A stretch of 16,776 nucleotides of DNA from NCBI GenBank assembly GCA_030145015.1, contig JAQYWI010000122.1:1-16776 (forward strand), given 5' to 3'. The translations under genes were made by a program, and so were the position numbers. Under the pieces are notes generated by a model. That model worked only from the letters and a program-made list of their open reading frames with translations, was not told the origin of the DNA and ran no database searches. The stretch is from Desulfobacterales bacterium. Its GTDB lineage: Bacteria; Desulfobacterota; Desulfobacteria; Desulfobacterales; JAHEIW01. Below are positions 1-6,900 of this stretch, in pieces. Position 1 is the first letter of the stretch, and each line of letters opens with the position of its first letter.

Positions 1-75
1 GACGCGGAAGAACAGGAGATAATGGATCTGGGTAAAAATGAATGCGCCGCCAGCGCGCAAACTGCGCGAGGATGA
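1..75 (+). CDS. Possible C-terminal tail of an upstream gene (partial)
   Basis: Frame 1 is open from the window edge for 24 codons and ends in TGA at 73-75. The other two forward frames close within about 35 bases. The residues visible (DAEEQEIMDLGKNECAASAQ and four more) show no motif I can assign. It could be the end of a gene lying mostly outside the window, or chance. No function is proposed. Confidence 0.25.
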   Translation, partial: DAEEQEIMDLGKNECAASAQTARG

Positions 76-127
76 TGGCAGATGCTCTGCGGGTTCATTC
101 GGGTGGTCAGTCGATGCCAGACGTACC

Positions 128-175
128 TGACAAATTTTGTCAACGGACTTTATAAATGAGCAAAAATTGACAGGT
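128..175 (+). promoter_or_regulatory. Candidate upstream activator sites of the pilin promoter (TGTC/GACA repeats)
   Basis: A perfect palindrome TGACAAATTTTGTCA lies at 128-142, and a further GACA half site (TTGACAGG) lies at 168-175. They sit roughly 110-160 bases upstream of the expected start of the sigma-54 transcript. PilR, the activator of pilA in Pseudomonas, recognises clustered TGTC motifs at such a distance. That these sites bind a PilR-type activator here is inference from spacing and motif only. Confidence 0.35.
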
Positions 176-259
176 TAGATCAGCACGTTAATTTTGCAGT
201 TAGTGAAATATTTATCATAATAACAAGTATATATATATTTTTATGAATTAATTCGATCG

Positions 260-275
260 TGGTACAAATTTTGCT
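260..275 (+). promoter_or_regulatory. Sigma-54 (-24/-12) promoter of the pilin gene
   Basis: TGGTACAAATTTTGCT matches the RpoN consensus TGGCAC-N5-TTGCW with one mismatch. It has the required ten bases between the GG and GC dinucleotides. Transcription would start near 286, giving a leader of about 125 bases before the pilin ATG at 413. Sigma-54 control of the major pilin gene is established in Pseudomonas and Geobacter. Confidence 0.7.
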
Positions 276-412
276 AACTAAATACGGCGAAAATTTTTGA
301 TCATTCTAAAAGGGGGTGGGAACCGAATCGTCAGACGCTGCAAAACAAATTATTAAAGCGAATTAAAGAAGAAAAAAATACAATATCAAAATCGTCTAAA
401 GGAGGTTTTGAC

Positions 413-823
413 ATGTTACAAAAGCTAAACAACAGGAATTCAAAAGGTTTTACACTCATCGAGCTGATGATCGTTATTGCCATCATCGGCATTCTGGCGG
501 CCATCGCGATTCCGAACTTTTTGCGGTACCGTGACAAAGCTTACTGCGCCAAATCCGAAACAGATGCCCAAAATGTTCTAGCCGCGCTTTCCAGTTATTT
601 TGCGGATCCGGATCACACTGCCATACCCAGCCTGGCTCAGTTAACGAGTTCGGAAGAGCTGATTTTGAACAATCCGAGCTCAACGACCATAACCACATCC
701 GGTAACGGCGCCATCGTTATAGTCGGAGACGACGCAGACCGCTGCCCGTATGTCGCCAAAGACAGCGAATATTATTATACCTACTTTGGTACGGATACCG
801 GAAGTGACCCGGGCTGGGGATAA
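413..823 (+). CDS. pilA: Type IV major pilin (PilA family)
   Basis: Structural subunit of a type IV pilus, made as a prepilin and processed at the inner membrane. The 136-residue product has a 12-residue basic leader ending in KG, followed by FTLIELMIVIAIIGILAAIA. Cleavage between Gly12 and Phe13 would leave a mature protein of 124 residues with the invariant Glu5 (residue 17). Cys45 and Cys111 could form the disulfide of the globular domain. An aromatic run YYYTYF lies at 120-125. A strong ribosome site AAAGGAGG (398-405) fixes the ATG. The gene stands alone: sigma-54 promoter upstream, terminator downstream, no pilus assembly genes next to it. It could instead be a minor pilin or a secretion pseudopilin, but the promoter and solitary transcription favour a major pilin. 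Confidence 0.88.
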   Translation: MLQKLNNRNSKGFTLIELMIVIAIIGILAAIAIPNFLRYRDKAYCAKSETDAQNVLAALSSYFADPDHTAIPSLAQLTSSEELILNNPSSTTITTSGNGAIVIVGDDADRCPYVAKDSEYYYTYFGTDTGSDPGWG

Positions 824-851
824 TTTTTTGTTGACCATCCATTAAACCCTT

Positions 852-882
852 AAAGGGGGAACCTTCTGGTTCCCCCTTTTTT
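852..882 (+). terminator. Rho-independent terminator after the pilin gene
   Basis: A perfect 12-bp stem (AAAGGGGGAACC at 852-863, complement at 868-879) with a TTCT loop ends in six T residues (877-882). It starts 29 bases after the pilin stop codon and closes a monocistronic transcript. Confidence 0.93.
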
Positions 883-1016
883 CGTTAATTGAGAATAACA
901 ACGTTTTGCCAATTTTACAGATACATCGAGAGTACATGCAGAATCTTAAAATTGCAGTATGATACATAGCGCATACAAGATGTTTGACCATGAGTTCTAT
1001 CCTATCTACAGGGCAT

Positions 1017-1694
1017 TTATTTTTTTAAGGGTTGTCTTTTTACAACACTTACCTCGAATCCGGAATGTTTCTTTTTTCCGATTGAAAAACCCGTCTGCGT
1101 TTTAAAAAATCTTATATAAATAAATTGGCCGACCTTTTTCCATCCCATTCGATACATTGATTTCAAAGAGCTGAAATTATCAAAAGCGACAACGCTGATA
1201 AAGCTATTAAAACCAAGTGTTGACAGTTCCCTTAACGCATTTGAAATCCCGATGGCAAGCAGTCTCCGGCCCCTATAATCAGGATGCGTATACACGTTAT
1301 GCACATATAAACAGTTATTACTAAATTTTAATTCCAGCTCTCCTTCTAATAACAAAGAGGGTTTATTCGAATACCAGCTAAAGGCTGCAACCATACCGTT
1401 GTTTAAGATTCCAAAACAAATGTCACCCTTACGCTGAGCTCTATTTAAAAAGCTTTTACTCATTTGATATTCTTCTAAATCAACATGCCGGGATAACCAG
1501 TCAGGCTCTAAACGTGTAATCTGAAATCTGTCATCGACGGCCAAATCCTCGCTGTTTAGCGCTTTTAAATCAAATTTTATCAAATATCGAATTTTCAGGG
1601 TGAATAATTTATTAACGGATTGACTAAACAATCTGAAAACGGTTTTAAGGACCCCGTGTCTTTTTAAGTGCGATTTGTAATAGTGGATATTCAT
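1017..1694 (-). CDS. GNAT-family N-acetyltransferase
   Basis: Predicted acyl-CoA-dependent N-acyltransferase of 225 residues; substrate unknown. The GNAT core lies in the C-terminal half. Motif A is at about 130-150 (LYVHNVYTHPDYRGRRLLAI), in which the usual RGxGxG pyrophosphate loop is altered to RGRRLLA. Motif B is at about 170-190, with the N-FSSLKSMYRMGW pattern typical of the family. The basic N-terminal 60 residues carry no recognisable domain. GAAGGT about nine bases upstream supports the ATG at 1694. The gene is visibly more AT-rich than the catabolic locus downstream and has no co-oriented neighbour, so it may have been acquired separately. Divergence of the CoA loop leaves the donor and activity open. 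Confidence 0.75.
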   Translation of the reverse strand: MNIHYYKSHLKRHGVLKTVFRLFSQSVNKLFTLKIRYLIKFDLKALNSEDLAVDDRFQITRLEPDWLSRHVDLEEYQMSKSFLNRAQRKGDICFGILNNGMVAAFSWYSNKPSLLLEGELELKFSNNCLYVHNVYTHPDYRGRRLLAIGISNALRELSTLGFNSFISVVAFDNFSSLKSMYRMGWKKVGQFIYIRFFKTQTGFSIGKKKHSGFEVSVVKRQPLKK

Positions 1695-2218
1695 GCGTCA
1701 ACCTTCACGCCTACAAGGATATGCTGCTGGACGGTCTGAAATGAGCAGGACTGAAAATACCCTAACCGGGTCCTCAGGCCCTGCCGGATAAGGCCGTTTT
1801 TGATTGGCCCCGGGGAACGCTCGATGCGGTCTGCCAGGGATTAGAATATTAAGTAGGCGCATGTCCAAAGGATGGATATGACAAGGTGGTATTGAGGTCA
1901 AGGTATTTTTGTCCTGCAGCATTCTGGTTGTTTCAGTTTATGATTTCATTTATCCCGACCCGCCTCGTTTGTTAGATAGAAGAGGGTCTAAATAACATTA
2001 AAGTTATCTGGCAAACAATCCGATATAATTTTTGGATCCATTGTTTTTGGTAACACAATATCCGGGATGGGGAAATCTTTTGTATTCTTTTGAGACCCCT
2101 TTGAAACTAAAATTATGAACATACATTAAAGGTCTCTTATATTAAACAAACACTTTTAATATATTTAAGTAAAAGCCTGAATTTTCAGTTAATTATTATT
2201 TAGAAAACCTAGGTTTGT
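1695..2218. other. 524-bp intergenic region
   Basis: This gap separates the divergently transcribed acetyltransferase and PilZ genes. About 1690-1915 is noticeably more GC-rich than either flank. The plus strand there encodes only short open stretches (for example VNLHAYKDMLLDGLK before a TGA near 1730), which may be a gene remnant but match nothing I recognise. The rest, 1923-2218, is AT-rich and presumably holds the PilZ promoter, but no convincing -35/-10 pair was found. Confidence 0.5.
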
Positions 2219-2683
2219 ATGAAACCCGCTTCAGAAACATTAAAAAAATACAACGTCGTTATTCCTAAATTATTTCAGATTATTTTAAATATATCTGAGG
2301 ACAAGCAATCGCTGCTTTTGAAATATGCTGAGGAGTTGCTTGTAAAAGAAAGGCGCGCGTTTATACGCAAAACATGCTCAATCCCGGTAAGCTATGCGAC
2401 CTATGATCGTGTTTATTCAAATACAATAAAAAATATCAGTCAAAAAGGAGTGTTTATCGAAACCCAAAGGCCTTTATTTGTTGGGGAAGAACTCCTCCTA
2501 ACGTTTTCGATGGCCGGCATTGACAAACCCCTTAAGGTTAATGGCGAAATTGTTCAAGTGAACCGAAGTGGAATAGGGGTCGAATTTAAAAATATGAGCC
2601 CCTACGTTGAGGAGATGCTCACAACACTGATTAGCCGGATGAAACCGGATGAAAGAGGAACTCGATTAATCTCGTATTTGTGA
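2219..2683 (+). CDS. PilZ-domain cyclic-di-GMP receptor protein
   Basis: Predicted cytoplasmic c-di-GMP effector of 154 residues. The PilZ domain spans about residues 43-138. It has both ligand-binding signatures: RxxxR (Arg46-AFI-Arg50, preceded by Arg45) and the D/NxSxxG element (Asn72-Ile-Ser74-Gln-Lys-Gly77). The N-terminal 44 residues look helical and match no known domain, so this is a single-domain PilZ protein with a short helical extension. The ribosome site before the ATG is weak. It lies about 1.4 kb from the pilin gene and is not co-transcribed with it, so a link to pilus motility is possible but only inferred. Both motifs are intact, so ligand binding is likely. Confidence 0.85.
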   Translation: MKPASETLKKYNVVIPKLFQIILNISEDKQSLLLKYAEELLVKERRAFIRKTCSIPVSYATYDRVYSNTIKNISQKGVFIETQRPLFVGEELLLTFSMAGIDKPLKVNGEIVQVNRSGIGVEFKNMSPYVEEMLTTLISRMKPDERGTRLISYL

Positions 2684-2725
2684 GTCAACTAAAAGCCAAG
2701 CCTTTCTTTGTGGACACTTTTCTGC

Positions 2726-3205
2726 TTAATCGTTTTCCGGGTTCCAGGGCTGCAGTCGGGGGACCCACCGCGGAACACGAGCCTTATATTTCCGGTAGTC
2801 ATCACCGAATCTTTTTTCCAGACCTTTTTCCTCTATAAACCGAAAATAGACTGTATTGCCAATAAAGAAAACCGCCATCCAGACAGATAGCGGCCAGGAT
2901 TGGAACAATAAGGCCTCAGCTAAAAGGATAAGCAATGCGCCGGTGATCATCGGGTTTCTAACATGTCGGTAGGGACCCCGAATAACCAATTTTTTAGGAG
3001 GATCCCAGGGAGCGGGTGTGCCATTGCCAACTTGCATAAATAACCTCACCGTCCAGACCGCCAATCCAAGCCCAACACCGCCAGGTAAAAGTGCGAGCCA
3101 AAATAAACTCTGATCAGGAGTCGCGAATTGATAAGAAACACCTGAATTTTCAGCCAATGTGAGGATAATTGCAGGAACAAAAACAAGCGCCGTGCCGGGT
3201 AACAC
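2726..3205 (-). CDS. Isoprenylcysteine carboxyl methyltransferase-like membrane methyltransferase
   Basis: Integral-membrane, SAM-dependent methyltransferase of the ICMT/PEMT type; the bacterial substrate is unknown. From the GTG at 3205 the protein has 159 residues, with hydrophobic segments at about 1-17, 34-57, 85-103 and 106-122. The family signature GPYRHVRNP is at 77-85, and the C-terminal EEKGLEKRFGDDYRKYKARVP is at about 125-145. The same frame stays open upstream with protein-like sequence (KIVFRKEGYRKNPKIHPGVV) across the end of the DinB gene but has no ATG, GTG or TTG there. The GTG also lacks a ribosome site and lies inside the first hydrophobic segment. A non-standard start such as ATC at 3272-3274, eight bases after GGGGG, would give 182 residues. 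It is the last gene of a three-gene minus-strand operon. Confidence 0.78.
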   Translation of the reverse strand: MLPGTALVFVPAIILTLAENSGVSYQFATPDQSLFWLALLPGGVGLGLAVWTVRLFMQVGNGTPAPWDPPKKLVIRGPYRHVRNPMITGALLILLAEALLFQSWPLSVWMAVFFIGNTVYFRFIEEKGLEKRFGDDYRKYKARVPRWVPRLQPWNPEND

Positions 3206-3279
3206 GATAATGGCTTTTACAACTCCCGGATGTATTTTGGGATTCTTCCGGTAACCTTCTTTGCGAAATACGATTTTGT

Positions 3280-3795
3280 TTACCCCCGAGGTCTCGTCAA
3301 AGTATCTTCTATTTTCTGCCCATCTAATGTTTCGGCTACCTGGTTTAAATGGAGTTCCAGATGCCTCAGATAATCGGTCATCAATTCAAATAGTGTAACC
3401 CTGGTATCTGCATCAAGCTCCCAGACGTAGTTAAGGCAGGATGGATCCACCGAGCGGATGATGTAAGCCAGTTGTGTATTGAAATAACGCCACAATTCCA
3501 GCAATTCTTCCCATGTTCGGTGCTGGTAGTCCTGGATTCTGACCCAGTGTATGTTGTCTTGTCCATAGTCGGGAAAGGTGAGTTGTTCAACCAGCTGAAG
3601 CCGGACAAAGCGCTGGTGGTTGTTGGAGGCCGAATCAATCAAATGGCCAATAATTTCCTTCACCGACCAGGCATCTTCTGAAGGTCGGAACGTTAAAGAT
3701 TGTTGCGGCAAATTACGCCAGCGATCAACAGCGGAGTCGACCAGCCGCGCGATTTTTCCAGCAACCTTATTCAGCTCATCAATTTTCGGGCTCAT
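3280..3795 (-). CDS. DinB-family (DinB/YfiT-like) putative metalloenzyme
   Basis: A 171-residue four-helix-bundle protein of the DinB superfamily, whose members are often metal-dependent thiol S-transferases or proteins of unknown role. The metal-site histidines are visible: the GHLID element at His51, a further His60, and the late RHLELHLNQ element with His145 and His149. The WSVKEIIGHLIDS sequence before the first histidine is typical of the family. I chose the ATG at 3795 because it has AAGGGA just upstream; the frame extends 31 codons further upstream, but that part would overlap the preceding gene. It starts 19 bases after the SH3-like gene ends, and the methyltransferase frame overlaps its 3' end, so the three are probably co-transcribed. 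Substrate unknown. Confidence 0.8.
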   Translation of the reverse strand: MSPKIDELNKVAGKIARLVDSAVDRWRNLPQQSLTFRPSEDAWSVKEIIGHLIDSASNNHQRFVRLQLVEQLTFPDYGQDNIHWVRIQDYQHRTWEELLELWRYFNTQLAYIIRSVDPSCLNYVWELDADTRVTLFELMTDYLRHLELHLNQVAETLDGQKIEDTLTRPRG

Positions 3796-3814
3796 GATGG
3801 ATCCCTTTTTTACC

Positions 3815-4195
3815 TTAGGGTTTATTTGGGGCCTTGTCAGTATCATAAATACTGATCCAGCCTCGGTTTTCGTCATAAACGACCTCAAACCATTTTACCC
3901 TGAATGTGCCGATCACAAAATCTTCAGTGCTTTTAACTGTTAAAACGGTTCCTTCGGGTATACGGCTGATGTGCCGGTCCGGCCCGCAGCCTGGATGCGG
4001 GCAAAGCCGGGCTTCAATGCCGGGGGTACTAATGGTCACCTCATCGCCCGGTTTGATCTCGTCGGCATAGATGTCAGGCGCAAACCCCGGCCCCAATACC
4101 AGAAGGCTTAGGAGCACAAAAAAGCGGGTAAAAGCGGTGCTATAAATACGCCACCTGACTCCAATTTGTTGACCGTCCAGTCTAATTTCTCGCAT
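3815..4195 (-). CDS. Secreted SH3-like domain protein
   Basis: Predicted exported protein of 126 residues. The N-terminus (1-44) has a basic segment, a hydrophobic core at about 25-36 (FFVLLSLLVLG) and a likely signal peptidase I site after DIYA at 44. The remaining 80 residues resemble a bacterial SH3 fold: a paired-cysteine loop RLCPHPGC (65 and 70), an IPEGTVLTV strand, then WFEVVYDENRGWISIYDT. Such domains often bind cell-wall or protein ligands; the role here is unknown. The ATG at 4195 has no clear ribosome site, so the true start could differ slightly. It is the first gene of the minus-strand operon with the DinB and methyltransferase genes. Confidence 0.62.
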   Translation of the reverse strand: MREIRLDGQQIGVRWRIYSTAFTRFFVLLSLLVLGPGFAPDIYADEIKPGDEVTISTPGIEARLCPHPGCGPDRHISRIPEGTVLTVKSTEDFVIGTFRVKWFEVVYDENRGWISIYDTDKAPNKP

Positions 4196-4419
4196 ATTTA
4201 AGGAAAAGCGCCTGTTTGGCTGTGTGTATCATTATGAGTTTTATAAATGACTTTAAGGGCTTGTTTATCAGTTAACACTTTAGGTGTAGCAAATTTATGT
4301 TGATTCTGTCTATTAGAAAACGATCTTAAAATTCTGTCAACATGCAAAGCAAGAAAAAAACGCTGCTCCATTAGCACCTGCCGGTCTTAAGAAAATCGTC
4401 GTTGCGCCCAAAACAATTG

Positions 4420-4449
4420 TTGACATTTGTACATTGTATACCGTATACA
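4420..4449 (+). promoter_or_regulatory. Sigma-70-type promoter of the CoA transferase-GntR-mutase operon
   Basis: A consensus -35 box TTGACA (4420-4425) is followed after 18 bases by TATACA (4444-4449) as a -10 box. Transcription would begin near 4456 and leave a leader of roughly 90 bases. The -10 box lies inside the palindrome at 4434-4450, so a protein bound there should block polymerase. Confidence 0.6.
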
Positions 4450-4450
4450 A
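4434..4450. promoter_or_regulatory. Perfect palindromic operator, probably for the GntR/FCD regulator
   Basis: TTGTATACCGTATACAA is a perfect 8-1-8 palindrome with the T-G-T/A-C-A ends common in operators of the FadR/FCD group of GntR regulators. A regulator of that class is encoded at 5766-6485 in the transcript this promoter would drive, which suggests autorepression relieved by a pathway intermediate. I saw no second copy in the window. Confidence 0.65.
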
Positions 4451-4543
4451 AAACCTGCTGAATCCATACCTTGCTGCAACGGCGGCCCTGGAACAAACGG
4501 CCTCACAACTTTAGACCCCAACTCAAATGTTAATGGAGAGACC

Positions 4544-5734
4544 ATGGATTTTTTCAAGGACCTTACCGTGATATCCCTGGAACAGGCGACGGTGCTGCCA
4601 TATCTAACCTATCGCCTGGCCCAGGACGGAATGAATATCATTCGACTGGAACATCCGGTTTACGGAGATCCCAATCGATTCATTGGTGAAAATGTTCTCA
4701 ATGAAAAACGCATGAATTCCTATTTTTTGTGTATCAATGCCGGCAAAAAAGCGTTGACGCTGAATCTTGCCGATAATGATGGACAAAAGATTTTCCACGC
4801 ATTGATTAAGAAGTTGAATGTGGATATTTTTGCCACCAATCAACTTCCCAAAAATTACGAAAAGCTGGGGATCGATTATGAGAGCTTAAGATCTTTGAAG
4901 CCGGATATCATCTGGCTGGGAGTTACCGGATTTGGCCCTGACAGCAATGAGGCGGCCTATGATCCGGTATTGCAGGCCCGATCGGGCTTAATGGAGCTGA
5001 CCGGTGAAGCCGATGGCGACCCCCAGGTCCTGGGTATTCCCTTGCCGGATATGGGCACCAGCGAACACGCTTATGGACTGGTGATGAAAGCCCTCTTCAA
5101 ACGCCAGGTTGCCGGGGAAGGCAGCTGCATCAACATGGCCATGTTTGAATCTGTCGTATCATGGCTAACGGTGCCCATCACACTGACCGGCAGTTTCGGA
5201 AAAACCATCACCCGCAGAGGCAACACCCATGAATTTTTTGCGCCGGTCTCTGTTTATCGAACCCGGAATGGATTTGTTTATGTTGCCGTCGGCAACGACC
5301 GTCAATGGAAGACAATTATTTCCCAGGATATCTTCCAATCCCTGGATAAGCCGGAATATGAAACAAATGCGGGCAGGATTGAAGACGTTCAGAACCTAAA
5401 TCAGGCGATCAATGCCATCACAAAAAATCACTCCACCGCAGAACTGCTTGAATTGTTCACCTCCATTACGGTTCCCATCAGCAAAATCAAAACCGTAAAG
5501 GAAGTCATCGAAGACCCGCTGGTGGATCGAAGACTGTTGTTTTCCCGGGATCCTGTTAGCGGCCAAAGAATAACACTGGCGCCGCCGCCGAATATGACGC
5601 CGTTTCTTGAACGATCCGATCGGCAGCTTTCGTTTCCGCCGCGATTCGGAGAGCAAAACAACGAAATATATGGCGAAAAATTGGGTTATTCGGAGGATGA
5701 GCTTGCCCGTTTGAAAGAAAATGGCGTTATTTAA
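4544..5734 (+). CDS. Class III (CaiB/BaiF-type) CoA transferase
   Basis: Moves CoA between carboxylic acids through aspartyl-anhydride and enzyme-CoA thioester intermediates. The 396-residue length is normal for family III. The N-terminal FFKDLTVISLEQ and the GDPNRF region match the family. The catalytic aspartate is Asp169 in IPLPDMGTSEHAYG, the same position as in formyl-CoA transferase. I chose the ATG at 4544 because GGAGA lies five bases upstream; a longer frame from TTG at 4427 would start inside the promoter and operator. The gene opens the operon, 31 bases before the GntR gene. In the indoleacetate cluster of Aromatoleum a class III transferase (IaaL) acts on phenylsuccinyl-type CoA esters, and I infer a similar arylsuccinate substrate here. 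The class is certain; the substrate is not. Confidence 0.9.
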   Translation: MDFFKDLTVISLEQATVLPYLTYRLAQDGMNIIRLEHPVYGDPNRFIGENVLNEKRMNSYFLCINAGKKALTLNLADNDGQKIFHALIKKLNVDIFATNQLPKNYEKLGIDYESLRSLKPDIIWLGVTGFGPDSNEAAYDPVLQARSGLMELTGEADGDPQVLGIPLPDMGTSEHAYGLVMKALFKRQVAGEGSCINMAMFESVVSWLTVPITLTGSFGKTITRRGNTHEFFAPVSVYRTRNGFVYVAVGNDRQWKTIISQDIFQSLDKPEYETNAGRIEDVQNLNQAINAITKNHSTAELLELFTSITVPISKIKTVKEVIEDPLVDRRLLFSRDPVSGQRITLAPPPNMTPFLERSDRQLSFPPRFGEQNNEIYGEKLGYSEDELARLKENGVI

Positions 5735-5765
5735 CCTGAATTTTGCGCAATTTAGGGGACCGAGC

Positions 5766-6485
5766 ATGAGGAAAAAGGCTGAATTAAACGATTTAGATGT
5801 TGGACCGCTGCAGGCCTTTCAGGAACGCAAGTCTTTAGGCGAGCATGTTTTTGAAAGTCTTAAACAGGCGATTATCCATGGAAATATCACAGCCGGAGAA
5901 TGGCTGGTAGAAAGCCACATTGCCGAAACGTTAGGAATCAGCAGAACGCCGGTGCGAGAGGCGATTCACAAGCTTGAGCGCGAAGAGCTCATCGAGCGGC
6001 AACCCAGAGGCGGATTTACAGTTTTGGGTCTAAACCGCAACGATATTGAAGAAACTTTCGGTATTCGCAGTGTACTGGAGGGTTATGCTGCCAGGCTGGC
6101 AGCCGAAAAACATAAAAAAGAAGAATTGGAGCCATTGGAAAAGAAAATTAATGAATTTCAAAAGGCCCTGGATCGTAAAAAAATGAATGATCTGCCCGAG
6201 ATTAATACCGAATTTCATGATTTGCTCTATGCTTTGAGTAAAAGCCCCAAACTCATTAGCATAATCAATGGCCTGCGCGACCAGATATACCGCTTTAGAA
6301 AAGTAAACCTTAAAGAAGAAAAATTTGCGACCACCAGCAACCAGGATCACAGGCAAATGCTGCAATCCATCCGCAATCGTAATGCTGAAGGCGCGGAGCG
6401 GTTGGCAAGGGAGCATATCTTAAGGGGCCGGGAAATCGTTTTAAAGGAATTTGACAAACAGCGGCCGGACCGGAGGAATGAATAA
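5766..6485 (+). CDS. GntR-family transcriptional regulator (FCD subfamily)
   Basis: Probable ligand-responsive repressor of the surrounding catabolic genes. The 239-residue protein has an N-terminal winged helix-turn-helix at about 22-86 (VESHIAETLGISRTPVREAI at 48-67, then the LEREELIERQPRGGFTV wing). A helical FCD effector domain follows at about 95-230. The metal-site positions of FCD domains are recognisable: Asn147/His151 (NTEFHDLL), His195 (DHRQML) and His217 (REHILRG), with Asn where Asp is also common. I chose the ATG at 5766 because AGGGGA precedes it; an in-frame ATG at 5721 would overlap the CoA transferase. It lies between the CoA transferase and mutase genes, and the palindrome at 4434-4450 is its likely target. 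A GntR regulator is also part of the indoleacetate cluster in EbN1. Confidence 0.9.
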   Translation: MRKKAELNDLDVGPLQAFQERKSLGEHVFESLKQAIIHGNITAGEWLVESHIAETLGISRTPVREAIHKLEREELIERQPRGGFTVLGLNRNDIEETFGIRSVLEGYAARLAAEKHKKEELEPLEKKINEFQKALDRKKMNDLPEINTEFHDLLYALSKSPKLISIINGLRDQIYRFRKVNLKEEKFATTSNQDHRQMLQSIRNRNAEGAERLAREHILRGREIVLKEFDKQRPDRRNE

Positions 6486-6500
6486 TAGAGGAAATTCAAC

Positions 6501-6896
6501 ATGAGCGCAAAGAAAATTAAAATACTGATCGGCAAACCCGGGCTGGATGGGCACGATCGCGGTGCGAAGGTTATCGCCCTGGCATTGAGGGATGCCGGCA
6601 TGGAGGTCATCTATACCGGGCTCCATCAAACCGTTGAGCAGATTGTCAGAGCTGCCGTGCAGGAAGCCGTGGACGTGGTCGGCTTGAGCATCATGTCCGG
6701 TGCCCATCTTCCCATCTGCCGGACGCTTTTAAAGATGATGAAAAAAGAAGGGATTGAGGGGATTCCGGTGGTTGTCGGAGGCGTCATCCCCAAACAGGAT
6801 ATACCCAAATTAGACGAACTGGGCATTGCCGGGGTTTTCCCCGGTGGAACGCATTTTGATGAGATCGTGGACGGCATTAATGCAGTCGTCAAATAA
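6501..6896 (+). CDS. Coenzyme B12-binding small subunit of an acyl-CoA mutase
   Basis: Binds the adenosylcobalamin lower face for the separately encoded catalytic subunit at 7152-8786. The 131-residue Rossmann-like domain contains the base-off/His-on motif: Lys12, then Asp16-Gly-His18-Asp-Arg-Gly21. His18 should coordinate cobalt, and Lys12 and Asp16 correspond to Lys604 and Asp608 of Propionibacterium methylmalonyl-CoA mutase. The GLSIMSGAH segment (about 61-69) and the GVFPGGT loop (about 111-117) are also typical. The ribosome site GAGGAAA and a 15-base gap from the GntR stop place it in the same operon. Length and split architecture match the HcmB and IcmB type of small subunit. Sequence alone does not tell which acyl-CoA the pair rearranges. 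Confidence 0.93.
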   Translation: MSAKKIKILIGKPGLDGHDRGAKVIALALRDAGMEVIYTGLHQTVEQIVRAAVQEAVDVVGLSIMSGAHLPICRTLLKMMKKEGIEGIPVVVGGVIPKQDIPKLDELGIAGVFPGGTHFDEIVDGINAVVK

Positions 6897-6900
6897 ATGT

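Larger units (their letters stand above)
4196..4543. other. 348-bp divergent regulatory region
   Basis: This gap lies between the minus-strand SH3-like operon and the start of the plus-strand catabolic locus. Its right part (4420-4450) holds a promoter and a GntR-type operator, annotated separately. The left part (4196-4400) should contain the promoter of the minus-strand operon, but I could not pick a convincing pair of boxes. Confidence 0.6.

Noticed and set aside
181..198. Second sigma-54 promoter around CAGCACGTTAATTTTGCA
   Set aside because: The spacing between the -24 and -12 elements is two bases too long; the site at 260-275 has exact spacing.
1698..1922. 74-codon minus-strand frame in the gap after the acetyltransferase
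   Set aside because: Proline- and arginine-rich low-complexity product with no recognisable domain, in a compositionally odd patch; more likely a chance frame.
2092..2136. GAGACC...GGTCTC inverted repeat upstream of the PilZ gene
   Set aside because: Only six paired bases over a 33-base loop in AT-rich DNA; expected by chance.
3141..3153. 13-mer CCTGAATTTTCAG identical to one at 2176-2188
   Set aside because: One copy lies inside the methyltransferase coding region and no further similarity surrounds it; probably coincidence.
4427..4543. N-terminal extension of the CoA transferase from a TTG at 4427
   Set aside because: It starts inside the promoter and palindromic operator, has no ribosome site and adds non-family sequence; the ATG at 4544 has GGAGA and begins at the conserved N-terminus.
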